Assembly: GCA_964035575.1 (NCBI GenBank)
Contig: OZ037880.1
Span: forward strand, 558,001-622,000
From: Rhynchopus sp. YZ270_cl-10
Lineage: Eukaryota; Euglenozoa; Diplonemea; Diplonemida; Diplonemidae
DNA length: 64,000 bases
Direction of reading: 5' to 3'
Shown here: in pieces, positions 33,380 to 45,221 of the stretch
Layout of the letters: every line of letters starts with the position of its first letter
Position numbering within the stretch: position 1 is the first letter of the stretch
Translations under genes and position numbers: made by a program
The notes under the pieces: generated by a model
What the model saw: the letters and a program-made list of their open reading frames with translations, nothing else
What the model was told of the DNA's origin: nothing
The model's database searches: none

Positions 33380-35507
33380 TATTCGGCTCACAAAAAGTAA
33401 TTTTTCCATCATTCGGCTCACAAAATAAAAATTTTTTTTTTTTTTTGATAAATTGTTGGAGTAGTGTAGTTGCCTCGGTAGTGTTGCCACAGTTGTGCAA
33501 TCTCCACTGTCATCACTTTTTGTGGGTGGGAAAAGGGTGGGGGACAGGCCAGTCTCGGTTGCTTTGCCACTGAGATAGCATTTGGCAGGATACGGACAGA
33601 TAATATTTTTCCCCTACGCTAGTCCGGAATACTCTAAAATAAAAGGAAGGGGGAGAAGAAAAAGTGCAAACACCCCACCGTACACCGGTGGACGTAAGGA
33701 ACTGAATAAAAAAGAAAAGTTGAAAGTGCAAACACCTCACCGTTCATCGGCGGACGCAGGCACAAAAAAAAAAAATGGTAAAATGGTAGTGGGCTCGGAG
33801 AGAAAGCCCTGGGGGAAGGCACACACGAAACATCTAAACCACAAAATAAAAGCATAGAACGGGCCAGAAACAAAGTATAACGGTAACACCCTGTGTTCCT
33901 TATGTACCTTTAGAGAGGCAAATAAGGAAAATACCCACAAACTTCCCCTCTCCGAAAAAAGAAAAAAAATGGTGATGTACATTCTTTAGGTAAAAACAAA
34001 AGAAAGAAAAGGTTGAAAAAAGACAAATATACCTCATAGATACCTCACGCATATCTTAAAGGAAACGTAGAAAACAGAAAGCTAGTGGATGGACTCTGTC
34101 GAAAAAGCTAATTTCATATGGGTGACCTTACAGGGGGGTTATTGTGATGAACGAAGGTTGTGGGAAAATGTGACTTGAAAACTATAAAGCCCTCTCGTGG
34201 TATGGATTTCTCAAAAAAAAAAGGAGTAAAAACACGATGTACGTAGTCACTTTCTCAAAGGGGGGTCCTCGCGGTCCCCCCCAAAACCTTTATTTTCCAC
34301 AAAAAAAAAACAACAGGGGGAAATAGTAGGATCGGGTGGAGTATAAAGTTGTTTTTCGTTGATTGCACAAAATCCTCCTGTTTGAGGGATGATTTGGCGA
34401 CCGTACCCGGTAAATACTATTTCTCCCTTTAAAGCAAGCTTCGTAGGAATAAAAAAGAAAATGTTGTTCTGTTATCCTAATGAGAGCGAGAAAGGAGACA
34501 AAAACGGGAACAGCAAAGATCATAAAATGATGCCAAACCAAAACCTCGTTTAAGTCACCTTACAAAAGACAAAGGAAGAAGAAAAAAAGAGTAGTTGAAA
34601 CGTGCTAAAACACACCTCAAAAAACAAAAGGAAAACTTGTAAGATAAGGGGGAATCTCCACCTCATAAGGGGGTGGTACAGCGAGATTAGGTTGAAACAC
34701 TGAAGATTTTTTGCTGCACCCCCTGTACGGACCTACCCCCCCGGTTACAAAGTCGACTTCGAAATACAAAGCCCCGACAGTGTACCTTACAAAAGAAAGT
34801 GAACGAGGTTGAGCAGCATGTCTGTAGCCTCTCGGCATCACTGTATCAACCCCCACAATTATTTTTTGCCATTGAATGTTTTTTGTCACTAATTTACTAC
34901 TGCCGTCGTTTTCGTTGACCGCTTTGCGGGTAAACATACAATAAATCTCCCATAAAACAAATCTCATCGTGCCCGGCCTATATGTCAGAACGCCCCACCC
35001 TAATCACCCTAATATGTAATTTCATTCTATTTTTGTTGAGAAAAGAGAGTACAGTACTCCAAATATTGGCGTAAAAAAAGTTGCCAAAAAAAAAAAAAAA
35101 ATCCCAAAAAAAATCCGCAAATACGCCAGACTTATTTGGACGCCACGGTTTCTTGGAGTACTGTATGTGAACGGTATACGTTGCGTTTCTCTTTTGTGTC
35201 TTGGTTTGCTTTCGCCGACAGAATAATTAAATCCAGAATATTAAAAAAATGGTTGGTGTCAAGATGACCCGAATCCTCGTGGTACATAAGCCACCTTGCA
35301 ATTTTAAAAAAAAATGTATATTGTTCAAAGGCACAGCAGTGCTGCCGTGCCCACCCACACCCCCCCACCCCTTTTTTTTTGAAACAGAACAGATTTTTTG
35401 GAAATAAAACAGCTAACACACAGACAGAGGAAAATCCCCAAAGGAAAACACAGTCCTACCCCATCCCCCACCCTTTCCCCGTACCCCCTCCCCAGTAACC
35501 CTCACCT
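33380..35507. other. Long non-coding region
   Basis: No gene found. It contains a direct repeat of ATTCGGCTCACAAAA right after the element, hairpins near 33447-33512, 33663-33700, 33722-33762, 34172-34212 and 34758-34790, the MITE at 35052-35163 and a family-1 hairpin at 35261-35297. Confidence 0.55.
35052..35163. mobile_element. 112-bp mariner-type MITE
   Basis: TIRs CAGTACTCCAA...TTGGAGTACTG flanked by TA on both sides. It shares the CAGTA-start, internal TTGGCG motif and size with the MITE at 30481, so they are probably related families moved by one transposase. Confidence 0.8.
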
Positions 35508-38500
35508 CTATAAAACATCAAACAGCGCCTTTGTCTTGACTTCTTTGCGTCTCCGCTCAGTGTTTGTTGCAGGCTCAGGTGCACGCGACGGAACTTGCTT
35601 CGGCTGGAATTTTGTTTGTGTAATAATTTAGTGGGGTAAGACAGTGTAATGAAAAGGAAACCTTTTGCCAGGTGACTCACGGTGCGTAGCCACCTTGAGA
35701 GGAAGGAAAGCCTTTGTAAGATGGGAACGATGGGGAAGGTACGATGCGAGACAGCTACGCCTCGTCGTCTAGTAAAAGAAAAAAAATTGGTGAACCTAAG
35801 CCACCAAATGTAATAAGTTCAGCTGTCGTGCAGCATCAGCTGGATTGTGTGGGAAGGGGGGGTAATCACATACAATGACGGTTGGGATGGAGGTGGGCAT
35901 CTGGAAGCCCATTCTCTTGGCAGTTTTTGCGGCCTCAGCCTTTCTCTTTTCCTCCTTCTCCCCTTCGGTGCGCTGTTTGCCTTGGTGTGGGCTTTTTGCC
36001 TCTTTTCTGGAGATCTTCTTCATCATGATGGATTGGGACTTATCGAAGAGCTCGCAGAACTGGTTGAGGTCGGACACCCATTTTTGGGCGCGCTGCATTT
36101 TTGCGTTTTCGCCTTCGCCGAAGTACTTCATTGTTTCGCAGAGCAGCGACTTCATTGCGTCGTAGCGCTTGATGAGCTGCTGGAGGAGCTGGGTTGCTTG
36201 GGACTGATGCTGCGTCATGACGTCCTTCAGACGCTGGTCCAGGTCAGGCTTCTTGAGTGTCTTCTCAACCACACGCATGCCCGACTGCATATCACGCACA
36301 TCGCCCTCGAGGATGGGGAAGTCCACCTTCGTCGCCTGCGAAAGGTCCTTAAGTTCGGTGGTGAACTGGTGGATGTCAGGATCCACCTTGTGCAGATGGC
36401 TCACTGTCCAGTCAAGGAAGGTCGCGCCTGCATTTGTCTTGTGGGTGCTCATCTTGAGCAGGTCCTCGACCTTCACACCTCCCGCGCCAGACCCACTGTG
36501 TCCGTTCAAGTGGTTGCCCAGCACGACAACAATCTTGAGCACCTTGGCAAACTTCTCAGATGATCTCGCACCGTTGCAGAGGTTCTCGATGTAGGAGATC
36601 TTCTCCTCAATGGGGCAACGCTGTTCGGCGAAGGACAGCTGCGCCTTCCACGCGACAAGGCGTTCTCTGTATCCAGGTGTGTTCGCCACCATGTGGAAGA
36701 ATTTCACCACACGCGATGAGTTCGCGAGCTCCGCCGGTCCCAGCGGGAGCACCACCTTCTCCTCTGCCTCTGTGGGGCACTGCTGGATCATGCCCTCCAC
36801 AAGCTCGAGGGAGAAGAACTCTGTGTCAAGCTTCATCACCCGCTCCTTGATTTCCATCTCAGAGCACTTCAGGAAGTTGAGGTAGATGCCCACGGTAAGG
36901 TTGCGCTGCGGGTCGATGAGGCTCTTCTCCTTGGGTGCACGCTCTGCGGCGCGGCCAGGCTTGGCAACCTTCTTCTCGACGAAGGCCTTCTTGAACTCCT
37001 CTGCCGTGTTGTCGTCAAGGTTGAACAGGTGATGGTCGTCCTCACCTCCGCCCCACACGGTGTCGTCGGTGTGCTGCAGGATCTCCACCTTGTCCTTTTT
37101 CTTGCCCATGAGCACGCCGCCCTTCGGCAGTGGTGGTGGTGGTGGTCCAGGCGCGCCAGGTGGTGGTGGCGGGCCTCCCCTCCCACCTGGTGGAGGTGGT
37201 GGCGGTGCACCCGCCTTGCCCGGTGGTGGTGGTGGTGGCGGTGTTGCCGCTTTGCCTGGTGGTGGCGGAGGAGGCGCAACGGGCTTCGCGTCCTGGCGTG
37301 GTGTGGGCGGCTTCTCCCACTGCTTCTCACGCTTCTCGGTGGGCTTGATAGCAAGCGCATTCACGGCTGCGGGGCTGGAGTCCATCTCCTCTTTGCTGGT
37401 CAGCTTGATGGAGTTCTGCATAAGCTGGGTGCGGAGCATGATGTCTTGGATGCCTGTACCACGTGTCAAGGATGTTGTGTTTGACTTTGGCTCTGGACGC
37501 GATGTCTTCTGTGTTTTGGATGAAGACAGCCCCTTTGTGTAGTCGCGGATGAAGCCGCCCTGCTTGGACGCGCCTGAGGTGGGTGTCTGTGTGTCGTCGG
37601 GGTCGCTGTCGCTGTCGTTGGCTTCGTGCGCCACCTGGAGGAGGTACATGACGGCAAGCTCACGACGTCCGTCACACATGTCAAGCGCAAACCGCACGTC
37701 GTCCAGCGGCAAGTGGGTGAACAGCTCTGCGTGCAACGACTGCACAACCTCGTCCTCCTTCTTCTGCTTCTGGTTCTCCGAAGCCTTATGCTCCTGTGCA
37801 GACAACTCCAACGCACGTTGGAAACGCAGCTCCTCGTCATCCGCATCCTTCGGCAGTGTACTGAACGAGCCTTGTCGTTTGGGTGGTTGTGCTGGGCTGC
37901 TTGGTGCCGAAGGGGCACGCGCTGCAACCGACGGCTGCGCTGTGCTGGCCAGTGTCGGTGCAGGTCGGCGTTGGCTGCTTTGTGCTCTGTACAGCTGGCT
38001 TGCTTTCTGTGAAGTAAAAGCGTAGTTTTGAAATTCCATTGTCAAAAATTGCGTCTCATCCACGCATTTTTTTCAGAGAGTAAATGGGGAAAATAGGGGC
38101 GGTGCACACCTCAACATTCATGTCCGTCAAATCCAAGAAGTTTTCGCACTCCTCCGCAGACAGCTGTGGGTGCAGCCTCTGCATCTCCTTCCGCGCAAGC
38201 ATCGCAGGGCCTGCCATCTCGAAGAGGTGCTGTCTTGCCTTTTGCATGTCGCCTCCAAAGGTTCTCAGCTGTGGGGAAAAGGTGACGTTGTTTCCAAGGT
38301 TGTGTTGCCTTGACACATTGTTGCAATGTAGGGAAGGGGTTTGAATGAAAGTTGTTGTCTTTGCTTTGTGCTCTTTTTGTAGGGAAAGGGTTGTTGAATT
38401 ATTTGAACGCTTCCCCGACCACTACAGGGAAAAGGGAACAGGACATACCACATCCTCGATTGCCTGTCTCTCCACCGCAGGGAATTCGTGGGAAAGCGTG

Positions 38501-38520
38501 TTCCCATCCACAGTCGCCAT
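35508..38520 (-). CDS. Formin (FH1-FH2) with UIM and UBA-like motifs
   Basis: Exons in transcript order are 38520-38449, 38268-38110, 38006-35874 and 35603-35508. All are in phase 0 and give 819 residues. The FH1 region (about 318-375) has several runs of four to seven prolines for profilin-actin. The FH2 domain (about 400-770) has the expected core, including LGNHLNGHSGSGAGG, KVEDLLKMSTHKTN and a lasso/knob-like start; it nucleates and caps growing actin filaments as a dimer. Unusually, residues about 133-150 (EELRFQRALELSAQEH) fit a ubiquitin-interacting motif, and residues 168-203 (LPLDDVRFALDMCDGRREL) resemble a UBA domain. The N-terminus lacks an obvious GBD/FH3 region. The short last exon is basic (ERRRKEVKTKALFDVL), as in autoregulatory tails. 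Confidence 0.9.
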
Positions 38521-40195
38521 TTTGTGTGTGTGGGTTTCTTTTTGTTTTTTTTTGGGTTCACGCCAGAAAGGTGCGTGTGCCTGAAGGGGTAGGGGAGAGT
38601 AGTTGAGAAAGTGAAATGTGAAGGCACGAAAATCAAATGTGACGTTGTACAAAAGGCCTGGTGGCATTGTACTATCTTGGTGCCTGATCAGAACACCATA
38701 TGTACCATGCTGTCCCTAGAATCCATTTTTTGTGGTTTACGGTGGAAGGAGAAAGAGGTGGAGGTGGGGGGGGGGGGGGAATTCCTTTTTTTTTTGTATT
38801 TTGGCAGGGGGTTTAGCTACGTTATCAGAATTTTGGCAAAATCCGGTGAAAAGACTTTTCCCTCCGCTAGGCTCACCTAGTATACAAAACCTTCCCCTCA
38901 GTACATTTCTGAGAAGAAACGGCGGCCATGACCGTAGCTCCCTGATTTTGGTCGGAGATGTGGACGCAGCACATTAAATGAATCTGTTTCCTTCCCTATT
39001 CCCCCCCACAACCCCCTTTGAAAGACCATAGTGCCTTTGAGCAGTTGACTTGCGTCCCTATACTTTACCCACCCCTTTCCCCCCCTCCCTCCCAACGAAT
39101 TTTTTTTTACAAATCCTTGGGGGGGAAAAGCCTTTTGTTACGCCCCCGCAAACCCGTAAAGCAGCCTTTTTTGGATTTGACTAATTGTTAGAGTGTAGTT
39201 ACCACACAGTGCAAAACTCCACTCTTTCTTCAGTTTTTCTTTTGGTTCGGTAGACAATCACCTTTACAGCTATGGGTAAAGATCTGCACCTTGCTTTTTT
39301 GAATGTTTTGATCAGCAATACAATGCTGCCCCCCTCGCCTTTGGTGTGAGTGTGGCTAGCAAGGTAGGTGGGCAAGCGCTGTTTGAAAATCCACATTTTG
39401 TTTTGTTAAATGTTTTGTTTTGTTTTTGTAGTTTCGACAATCACCTGTCCGAGGACGGGTTCACAAAGTTTTTTGGTTTTTGGTTTATTTTGCTCGGGTC
39501 ACTGCCTCCCCCTAAAAACCTATGTGCGAGTAAAATTCCCTCCCCCCCCGTCCCCACCCGTTTATTGTAGAAACAAGACTCGGGAGTTCCCCCGCAAAGC
39601 AGCGGCACCAAAAAAGGACATAAAAGAAAAGAAGAATTTTGCTCTGAAACAAGAAAACTTGAAGAGATGACTGTGCCTCTTCGTGCACACACATATTTGA
39701 AAGACGTAGCTTGAGAAATGCAAAACCCACACTAAAAACTGTAGTTGTCGTGATACAGGCACCTCCAACTGACCCACGTACGATGCCAGCCATCCGGATG
39801 AAGGCAAAACCCTGTGGCCCACAACAGTAGATGTAAAAAGGAACCCTAATGACTTGCCCACAGCTGGGTTCTGTATTCCATTGCTTTTTTGTGTTGCTTT
39901 TTTCCCCCCCTACCTCTCTTCCTGCACCTTTTCACCGAAGGGAACGTTTTGCATATCAAAACAAAAATATTTTTGTAAGATGCATGCACCTCTCACACTC
40001 ATCCAGAAAAAAGTTTATACGATGAAACCAAAAAAGAGAGAGGAAACATTGAGATAAAAACCTACACCCTTTTCCCTCACAACCTCTCGACAGATGTTTT
40101 GTTAAAACCTCTGTGTGTACTACCACCACCACCACCCTTTCTCTTCCCCCCCTCCCAAAAAAAAATCACCCCCCACAAAAACCAACCCCCCCCTC
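38521..40195. other. Intergenic gap
   Basis: About 1.7 kb without a supported gene. It holds a GTGTAGTTACC-type hairpin near 39176-39225, a family-1 hairpin at 39665-39694, copy B of the 125-bp repeat at 39744-39865, and another hairpin near 39976-40005. Confidence 0.55.
39744..39865. repeat. 125-bp dispersed repeat, copy B
   Basis: Same order of blocks as 22479-22612 (GGCACCTCC, CTGACCCACGTACGATGCCA, CATCCGGATGAA, CAACAG, CTTGCCCA), with scattered changes and shorter A runs. Confidence 0.6.
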
Positions 40196-42721
40196 CTACA
40201 ACGACTCCGCACACTGTGTGAGCTCCGGAAGCCCTTCGTAGGTTTGTGGGAGAAGCGGGCAGAGGATGCTGGCGAGGGCTGCTGCGGCGTTGTGGGGGGG
40301 GCCGGGTGCGTAGGTGCGTGCTGCGTGGAGTGCAGCACTTGCGACTCTGGGGAGGTGTGGCGACGTCGGTGTGGAGATATGCGACAACGTCAATCTCTCC
40401 AACGCAAAGCACGCCGCCACCTGCAGCCTAGGATGCGGATGTCTCACCGCCTCTGTCAGCACCGAGCACGCCACATCCATGAACCCCCCAAACGCCTCTA
40501 TCCCCGCAGAAGCATCCCCCACCACCTGCAACGCTGCCACCTCCACAGGCCGTGCCTCAGAGTTGGAGGCACTCTTCTCGCTTGCCCCAATGCTCTTCTG
40601 CGCAGCCAGCAGCACATCCCCAATCACCCCTGCGCAGGCATCGCCATACACAATGACAACACGGCTCATGAAGGTGAACGCAGAGCGCTGCAGGCATTCC
40701 ACCTCGCTGTGCAAGCAGTTTCCGCAGCATGTCATAACCCCTTGGAGGACAGACCCACCGTCGCCACCTTCTTCGAGAACTACAACCGCAGATGACCCAA
40801 GAAGTTCGAGAAGTGCGCCAAGGATATCAGGCTTGATGACTGAACGGAAAGGGGTAAGGTCAGGGCTGAGGTCTGCGTCGTACAGCTGTGCGATGCTGTT
40901 GACAGCATGCGCGCTGGACTGCAGCACTGCAGAGGCGTTACTGAAGGCGCGTGCAAAGAAACCAAGTGTCGAGCAGGTGGTAATGAAGCTAGCCCCAAGA
41001 ACCTGGTCCTGTCGTGCCACCAAGGTGAGGCGTTCCTGCACAGAGGCACCCTCCGGGCCGATCATTGCCGCCACGCCGTTGCAGAGCACTGACAGATCGG
41101 AGCCCACCGCCTTGAACACCTCCTCTGTGGAGAGCTCGCTGCACAACGTCTGAATGTGGTGTGTTGCCAGTTGGGCCACCAACGAAGCGCCACGTGTCAC
41201 AGAAGGCGGTCGTTGTCTTTCTGCAGTGGAAATGAAAGTGGTGCCAAGTCGTACCATAGTGTCCGCCATGATGTTGAGACATATCATCAGTTGCTCTGCG
41301 AACTCATCAGACTCGTCCAGTCCATGCGCAAGGCGTTGTGAGACCATTGTGATTGCATCGAAGAGTGCCTCCAAAAAGTCGCTAAAAGTGTGCACCTGGT
41401 CTGGAGATGACGCCCGTTCTGCAAAGACCCGCACCGCCCCTGCCAGCACATTAAGGACGTCTCTGTGGTGCTGCCGAAGACACACACCCACAGCTTCGCC
41501 AGAAGACCCGTCGCAGACGGCGGCAAGGAGGTTCAGTGTGCACGCCTTTTCCTGTTCTTGGACAAAATCGTGTCTCGTGGGGACCAACGCAGATGGCCCT
41601 TCAGTCGTCCCTGACACAGCCACGCTGACAATGCGTGCGGTTCCTGCAGTATCCCCAGCCCGCTCGCAGTATCTGCAGGCAGCTTGCACGCCACTCAGCG
41701 ACACCGGGTCGTGCGTCGTCGTTGTACAAAACGCGAGCACCTCCTGCAGCAGTGGGTTTGCCTCCAACGTCTCCGGCACCTCGTGGTGCACCAAGCATTC
41801 GCAGTACCCTTTGCACACCGCCGCCACAGCTGACGTGAGCCCTTCCAGCTCTAAGGACTGTGCGTCCCCTCCGACCTGTTCTCGGTGTGTCCGGTAGTGC
41901 GAGAGGGCAGCCTGGACGACGTGGGTGATGGGGGCGTTCTCGAGGCGTGGGTCAAGGAGTGCCATGCCTGCTGCAACGATGTGATAGTTTGCCTCGCATC
42001 TGCTGGCAGAGAGGGCCATTAACAGCTCACCGGAGCGTTTGTATATTGCACTGCTTGGAGGCGACTCCACGCCAAAGGTGAGGACAAGCTCAGCAGAGTC
42101 GCGCACCTCTCGTTGCGGGGGTGTCTGCTCCCCTGCTGCCTTCGTCACATCAGTGATAATCGCAACCAGAAGCTCATCCAACGCATCAGTCATCCCAATC
42201 AACACCGACCCACCCAAATCCTCAAACGCCGCCAGCAACGCCCATATCGCCATCCCCGGCTGCGCCCGCCTCAGCAGCAACACCTCTCTAAAACACCCCA
42301 ACACATCAGCGGTTATGCCATTCCCCGTTTTGTCCAGCTCCTTGCACAGCACAAAGAGAAGGTTCCCCAACACACGGAGAATCACTAAGCCGCGCGGGTC
42401 GCTTCCAAACTTTCGCGTAACCTGGAGGAGGACGGAGGCTATGCGGGAGACAATGAGTTCTTGTATTTCACGCGACGCTGCGTGAGGCGCGACGAAGTAC
42501 TGGGTGTACTGGTTTTTGAGGAATAACACTGCCGACGTGGCGTCCTGCTGCGACTGCGTATCCTCCGTGGACACCCCCTCGACCACCTGCAGCAACAGCT
42601 GCACGCACTCCATGCGGTTGGCCGTCCCTGCCAGCCATGCCTCCAAGTGTGCAACATGCTGCTTCCTCTGCACCTCCCCCGCATTCCCGCACACCCCACG
42701 CAATGCGTGGACGACTTCCAT
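40196..42721 (-). CDS. Karyopherin-beta-like HEAT-repeat protein
   Basis: A single exon encodes 841 residues from MEVVHALRG. The whole protein is built of paired helices. The N-terminal pattern, short helices then HVAHLEAWL and SAVLFLKNQYTQYF, resembles the first HEAT repeats of importin-13/transportin-3-type nuclear transport receptors, where Ran-GTP binds. Later parts have exportin/importin-like hydrophobic helices (VLRVLGNLLFVLCKEL; CHSEVE-type loops). If correct, it carries proteins through nuclear pores. No single motif proves the family, and other HEAT/ARM scaffolds cannot be excluded. It is unusual for a gene of this size here to lack introns. Confidence 0.6.
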   Translation of the reverse strand: MEVVHALRGVCGNAGEVQRKQHVAHLEAWLAGTANRMECVQLLLQVVEGVSTEDTQSQQDATSAVLFLKNQYTQYFVAPHAASREIQELIVSRIASVLLQVTRKFGSDPRGLVILRVLGNLLFVLCKELDKTGNGITADVLGCFREVLLLRRAQPGMAIWALLAAFEDLGGSVLIGMTDALDELLVAIITDVTKAAGEQTPPQREVRDSAELVLTFGVESPPSSAIYKRSGELLMALSASRCEANYHIVAAGMALLDPRLENAPITHVVQAALSHYRTHREQVGGDAQSLELEGLTSAVAAVCKGYCECLVHHEVPETLEANPLLQEVLAFCTTTTHDPVSLSGVQAACRYCERAGDTAGTARIVSVAVSGTTEGPSALVPTRHDFVQEQEKACTLNLLAAVCDGSSGEAVGVCLRQHHRDVLNVLAGAVRVFAERASSPDQVHTFSDFLEALFDAITMVSQRLAHGLDESDEFAEQLMICLNIMADTMVRLGTTFISTAERQRPPSVTRGASLVAQLATHHIQTLCSELSTEEVFKAVGSDLSVLCNGVAAMIGPEGASVQERLTLVARQDQVLGASFITTCSTLGFFARAFSNASAVLQSSAHAVNSIAQLYDADLSPDLTPFRSVIKPDILGALLELLGSSAVVVLEEGGDGGSVLQGVMTCCGNCLHSEVECLQRSAFTFMSRVVIVYGDACAGVIGDVLLAAQKSIGASEKSASNSEARPVEVAALQVVGDASAGIEAFGGFMDVACSVLTEAVRHPHPRLQVAACFALERLTLSHISTPTSPHLPRVASAALHAARTYAPGPPHNAAAALASILCPLLPQTYEGLPELTQCAESL

Positions 42722-43157
42722 GATGTGGGTGATGGGGGTTAGGCTGGAATAGGCTTAAGAGGGAAAGGGAACGGAGACTTAGAGAAGAGGGAGAGAGGAG
42801 GGATAACACTGTAGCGTTTCGTTATTTTCACTATTTTTTTCTTCACCTCTTTTACGAAAAACGAAAAGAAAAAACTTCGAGGTTCAACCTCTTTGCCCCT
42901 TTCTGTTAAAGAAGCCTCCCCTCCCCACTACTTTTTGGTACAAAAAAAAACAATTGCTCTTTTTTTTTTGCACCCCCATCCCCCACCCCCCACTCCCGCG
43001 CAACAAAAAAAACACACAAAAACAAAACTATAAGATGAACCCAAGTCTCCATAGAGAGCACTTAGAAGATGAACGCACCCAAAAAAAACACACACAAAAA
43101 AAAAAAAAAAAACCAAATATACTGTATAAAGCACACACTATATTTTCCACAACCCAC
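42722..43157. other. Intergenic gap
   Basis: 435 bp of AT-rich sequence containing a family-1 hairpin at 43032-43063. Nothing else seen. Confidence 0.5.
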
Positions 43158-45221
43158 TTAAGCATCCTCTGCTGGGAGGATGAGGCCGAGCTCCTTGAGG
43201 GTGTCTACTTCATCTTCCTCACCGTCGAGGTGCATCGTGAAGGCAGGCTGACTGGTCGGGGCACCATCAACGTGTCCGAGGAACTGTTCTAGGTCACCTA
43301 CGTCGTGGTCGGGGGCTTCTGCATCGGAGCTTAGTTGGGAGAGACGTGCTTCGGTGGCTTGTTTGAATGTTTTGGTGCGGTCGCGCTTTTCGTCAAAGCG
43401 GTACGACATACGCTTAGAGAACCCCTCAGCTGCACGTTTGCTGACCGCCTGGCTTACAAATTCAACTTCGTCGTCGCTGTCCTCCTCCAACTCACCCTTC
43501 AGCTTCTCCTCTGCCTCCTTCTCCCGTTTCGCCTCGTCGATCAACTTCTTCTTCATCAGCTTAGCCATCAGACGCTTAAGCTTCCCAATGAACCCATTCT
43601 CCATCTTCCGCAATACACCTTCAGTCAGGCGTTGGCATGTAGAGGAGCGGAGGACGGCGAGTTTGTTTGAGAACTTCTTTGCTTTGATGCGGTCGTTTGC
43701 GCTGTGGGTTTAAGGTTTAAGGTTTAAGGTTTAAGGTTTAAGGTTTAAGGTTTAAGGTTTAAGGTTTAAGGTTTAAGGTTTAAGGTTTAAGGTTTAAGGT
43801 TTAAGGTTTAAGGTTTAAGGTTTAAGGTTTAAGGTTTAAGGTTTAAGGTTTAAGGTTTAAGGTTTAAGGTTTAAGGTTTAAGGTTTAAGGTTTAAGGTTT
43901 AAGGTTTAAGGTTTAAGGTTTAAGGTTTAAGGTTTAAGGTTTAAGGTTTAAGGTTTAAGGTTTAAGGTTTAAGGTTTAAGGTACAGTATTGAATACAACT
44001 AACTTTTTACTTTTGTGCTAAGTTGAGGCCAAATCAGGGCCAGAGGCGGTGCAGTGCACCAATCTCTGTACTCCTAAAAGTGGGAAATTGTTTTATCATT
44101 TTGGCAAAATCAGCCCGAAAAATGAAGCTACTATTACACAATGCAAATAGCCAAACTTTTTTTGGGGGTGGACCAACCCTTGAGGTGTGGTGTGCATACT
44201 TCGGAATCGCCTCCCAATCGAAGTTCTTGAGGTACTCCGGCTCCTCAAAGGTCTGCACGACGTATGCCTGGCGGACCTGCTTCTCGCGCGCCTTCATCTC
44301 ATCCTCCTTCACCTTCTCTTCTGCGGCCTTGCGCGCGTCTGCCTCCTGCCGCGCCTTAGTCGGGCTGCCTGCACGCTTCGTGGGACTGCCTGTACGTTTC
44401 GTAGGACTCCGTTTCGAAGGATTTGCCTTACGCCCTGCCGCCTTCTCTGCCTCAAACTCCGCATACTCAGGTGTCAGCTTCCACTCCTCCATTTCATCGT
44501 TGTAGCGTTTTCTGGAAAAAGAAAATGTATAGAAAAAGAGAGAAAAGAGAAGACCAAAAGCCAAAGAGGCAGTAGGATGTGAAGTGCGGGGACAACATAC
44601 TTATCAGCATCGGCCTGTGCCTGGTACGGTGCCTTTTCCGATTCACTCAGGGTACCCCACAGCACACCAATCCTTTTTGCGATCTCTGTGATCTTCATCT
44701 TTGGGTCCTCAGCACGCATCTGTGAAGGTGGCATGGTGGTGTTAAGTGTGTTTGAAAGAAGGCTCCGTGTGTACATACCACTGGCCGCTTCTCGTTGGCA
44801 AAGATAAAGTACCCTGAGAGCGCCCCCTTTGGCTTGTTCGGGTATTTTGCTGTTTTTTGTCGCTTCGCAGGACCATCGTCGCTGGCCTCCTCGCTTCGAC
44901 TGCGCTTCTTGGCCTTCTTTTCCTTTTTTTCCTTCTTTTCTTTTTTCTCTTTTTTCTCTTTTTTGCTCTTCTTTTCTTCTGCGGATGGGGTTTTTTTTGT
45001 TACAGAAACATCAGAAAATATCAAATACCACCTAAAGCCCCACACGCTTCACAAGGAATAGGGTACATACTCTTCGGCGATCCGTCGCCCTCTGAAGGTG
45101 ACCCTACAGCCACAGCCTCTGCCTCTGCCTCTTCCGCTCCGGTTGCTTCCGTCTCTCCCTCAACAGGTGCAGGTGTTGGTGTTGGTGTTGGTGACGTGGG
45201 TGCTTCCACTTCGTCCGACAT
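43158..45221 (-). CDS. HMG-box protein 1, with a satellite in an intron
   Basis: Exons in transcript order are 45221-45071, 44978-44779, 44719-44601, 44511-44200 and 43701-43158. All phases agree and give 441 residues. An acidic Pro/Thr start is followed by a (KKEKKE)n lysine-rich stretch, then one HMG box (about 95-165; YPNKPKGALSGYFIFANEKRP, continuing through AKRIGVLWGTLSESEKAPY), which bends DNA in chromatin proteins. After the box come SPTKR repeats like the SPKK minor-groove motif, a charged helix and an acidic tail (EEDSDDEVEF; LGLILPAEDA at the end). The fourth intron (43702-44199) contains 39 copies of a heptamer. A short alternative last exon at 44034-44073 also keeps phase but yields an unlikely tail. 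Confidence 0.8.
43706..43981. repeat. (TTTAAGG)n telomere-like array in an intron
   Basis: About 39 perfect tandem copies of the heptamer TTTAAGG (AAACCTT on the gene strand). I see no sequence variant. It is telomere-like in form but is not a telomere repeat I recognise. It begins four bases upstream (in transcript sense) of the last HMG-box exon, and the intron acceptor CCCACAG joins directly to it. Confidence 0.95.

Noticed and set aside
37130-37480. Plus-strand frames rich in Gly/Trp/Val opposite the formin
   Set aside because: They are the complement of the proline-rich FH1 codons.
44034-44073. Short alternative last exon for HMG gene 1 (STEIGALHRLWP)
   Set aside because: It keeps phase, but the exon at 43158-43701 also keeps phase and gives a long, protein-like, charged continuation. 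The short tail looks accidental.
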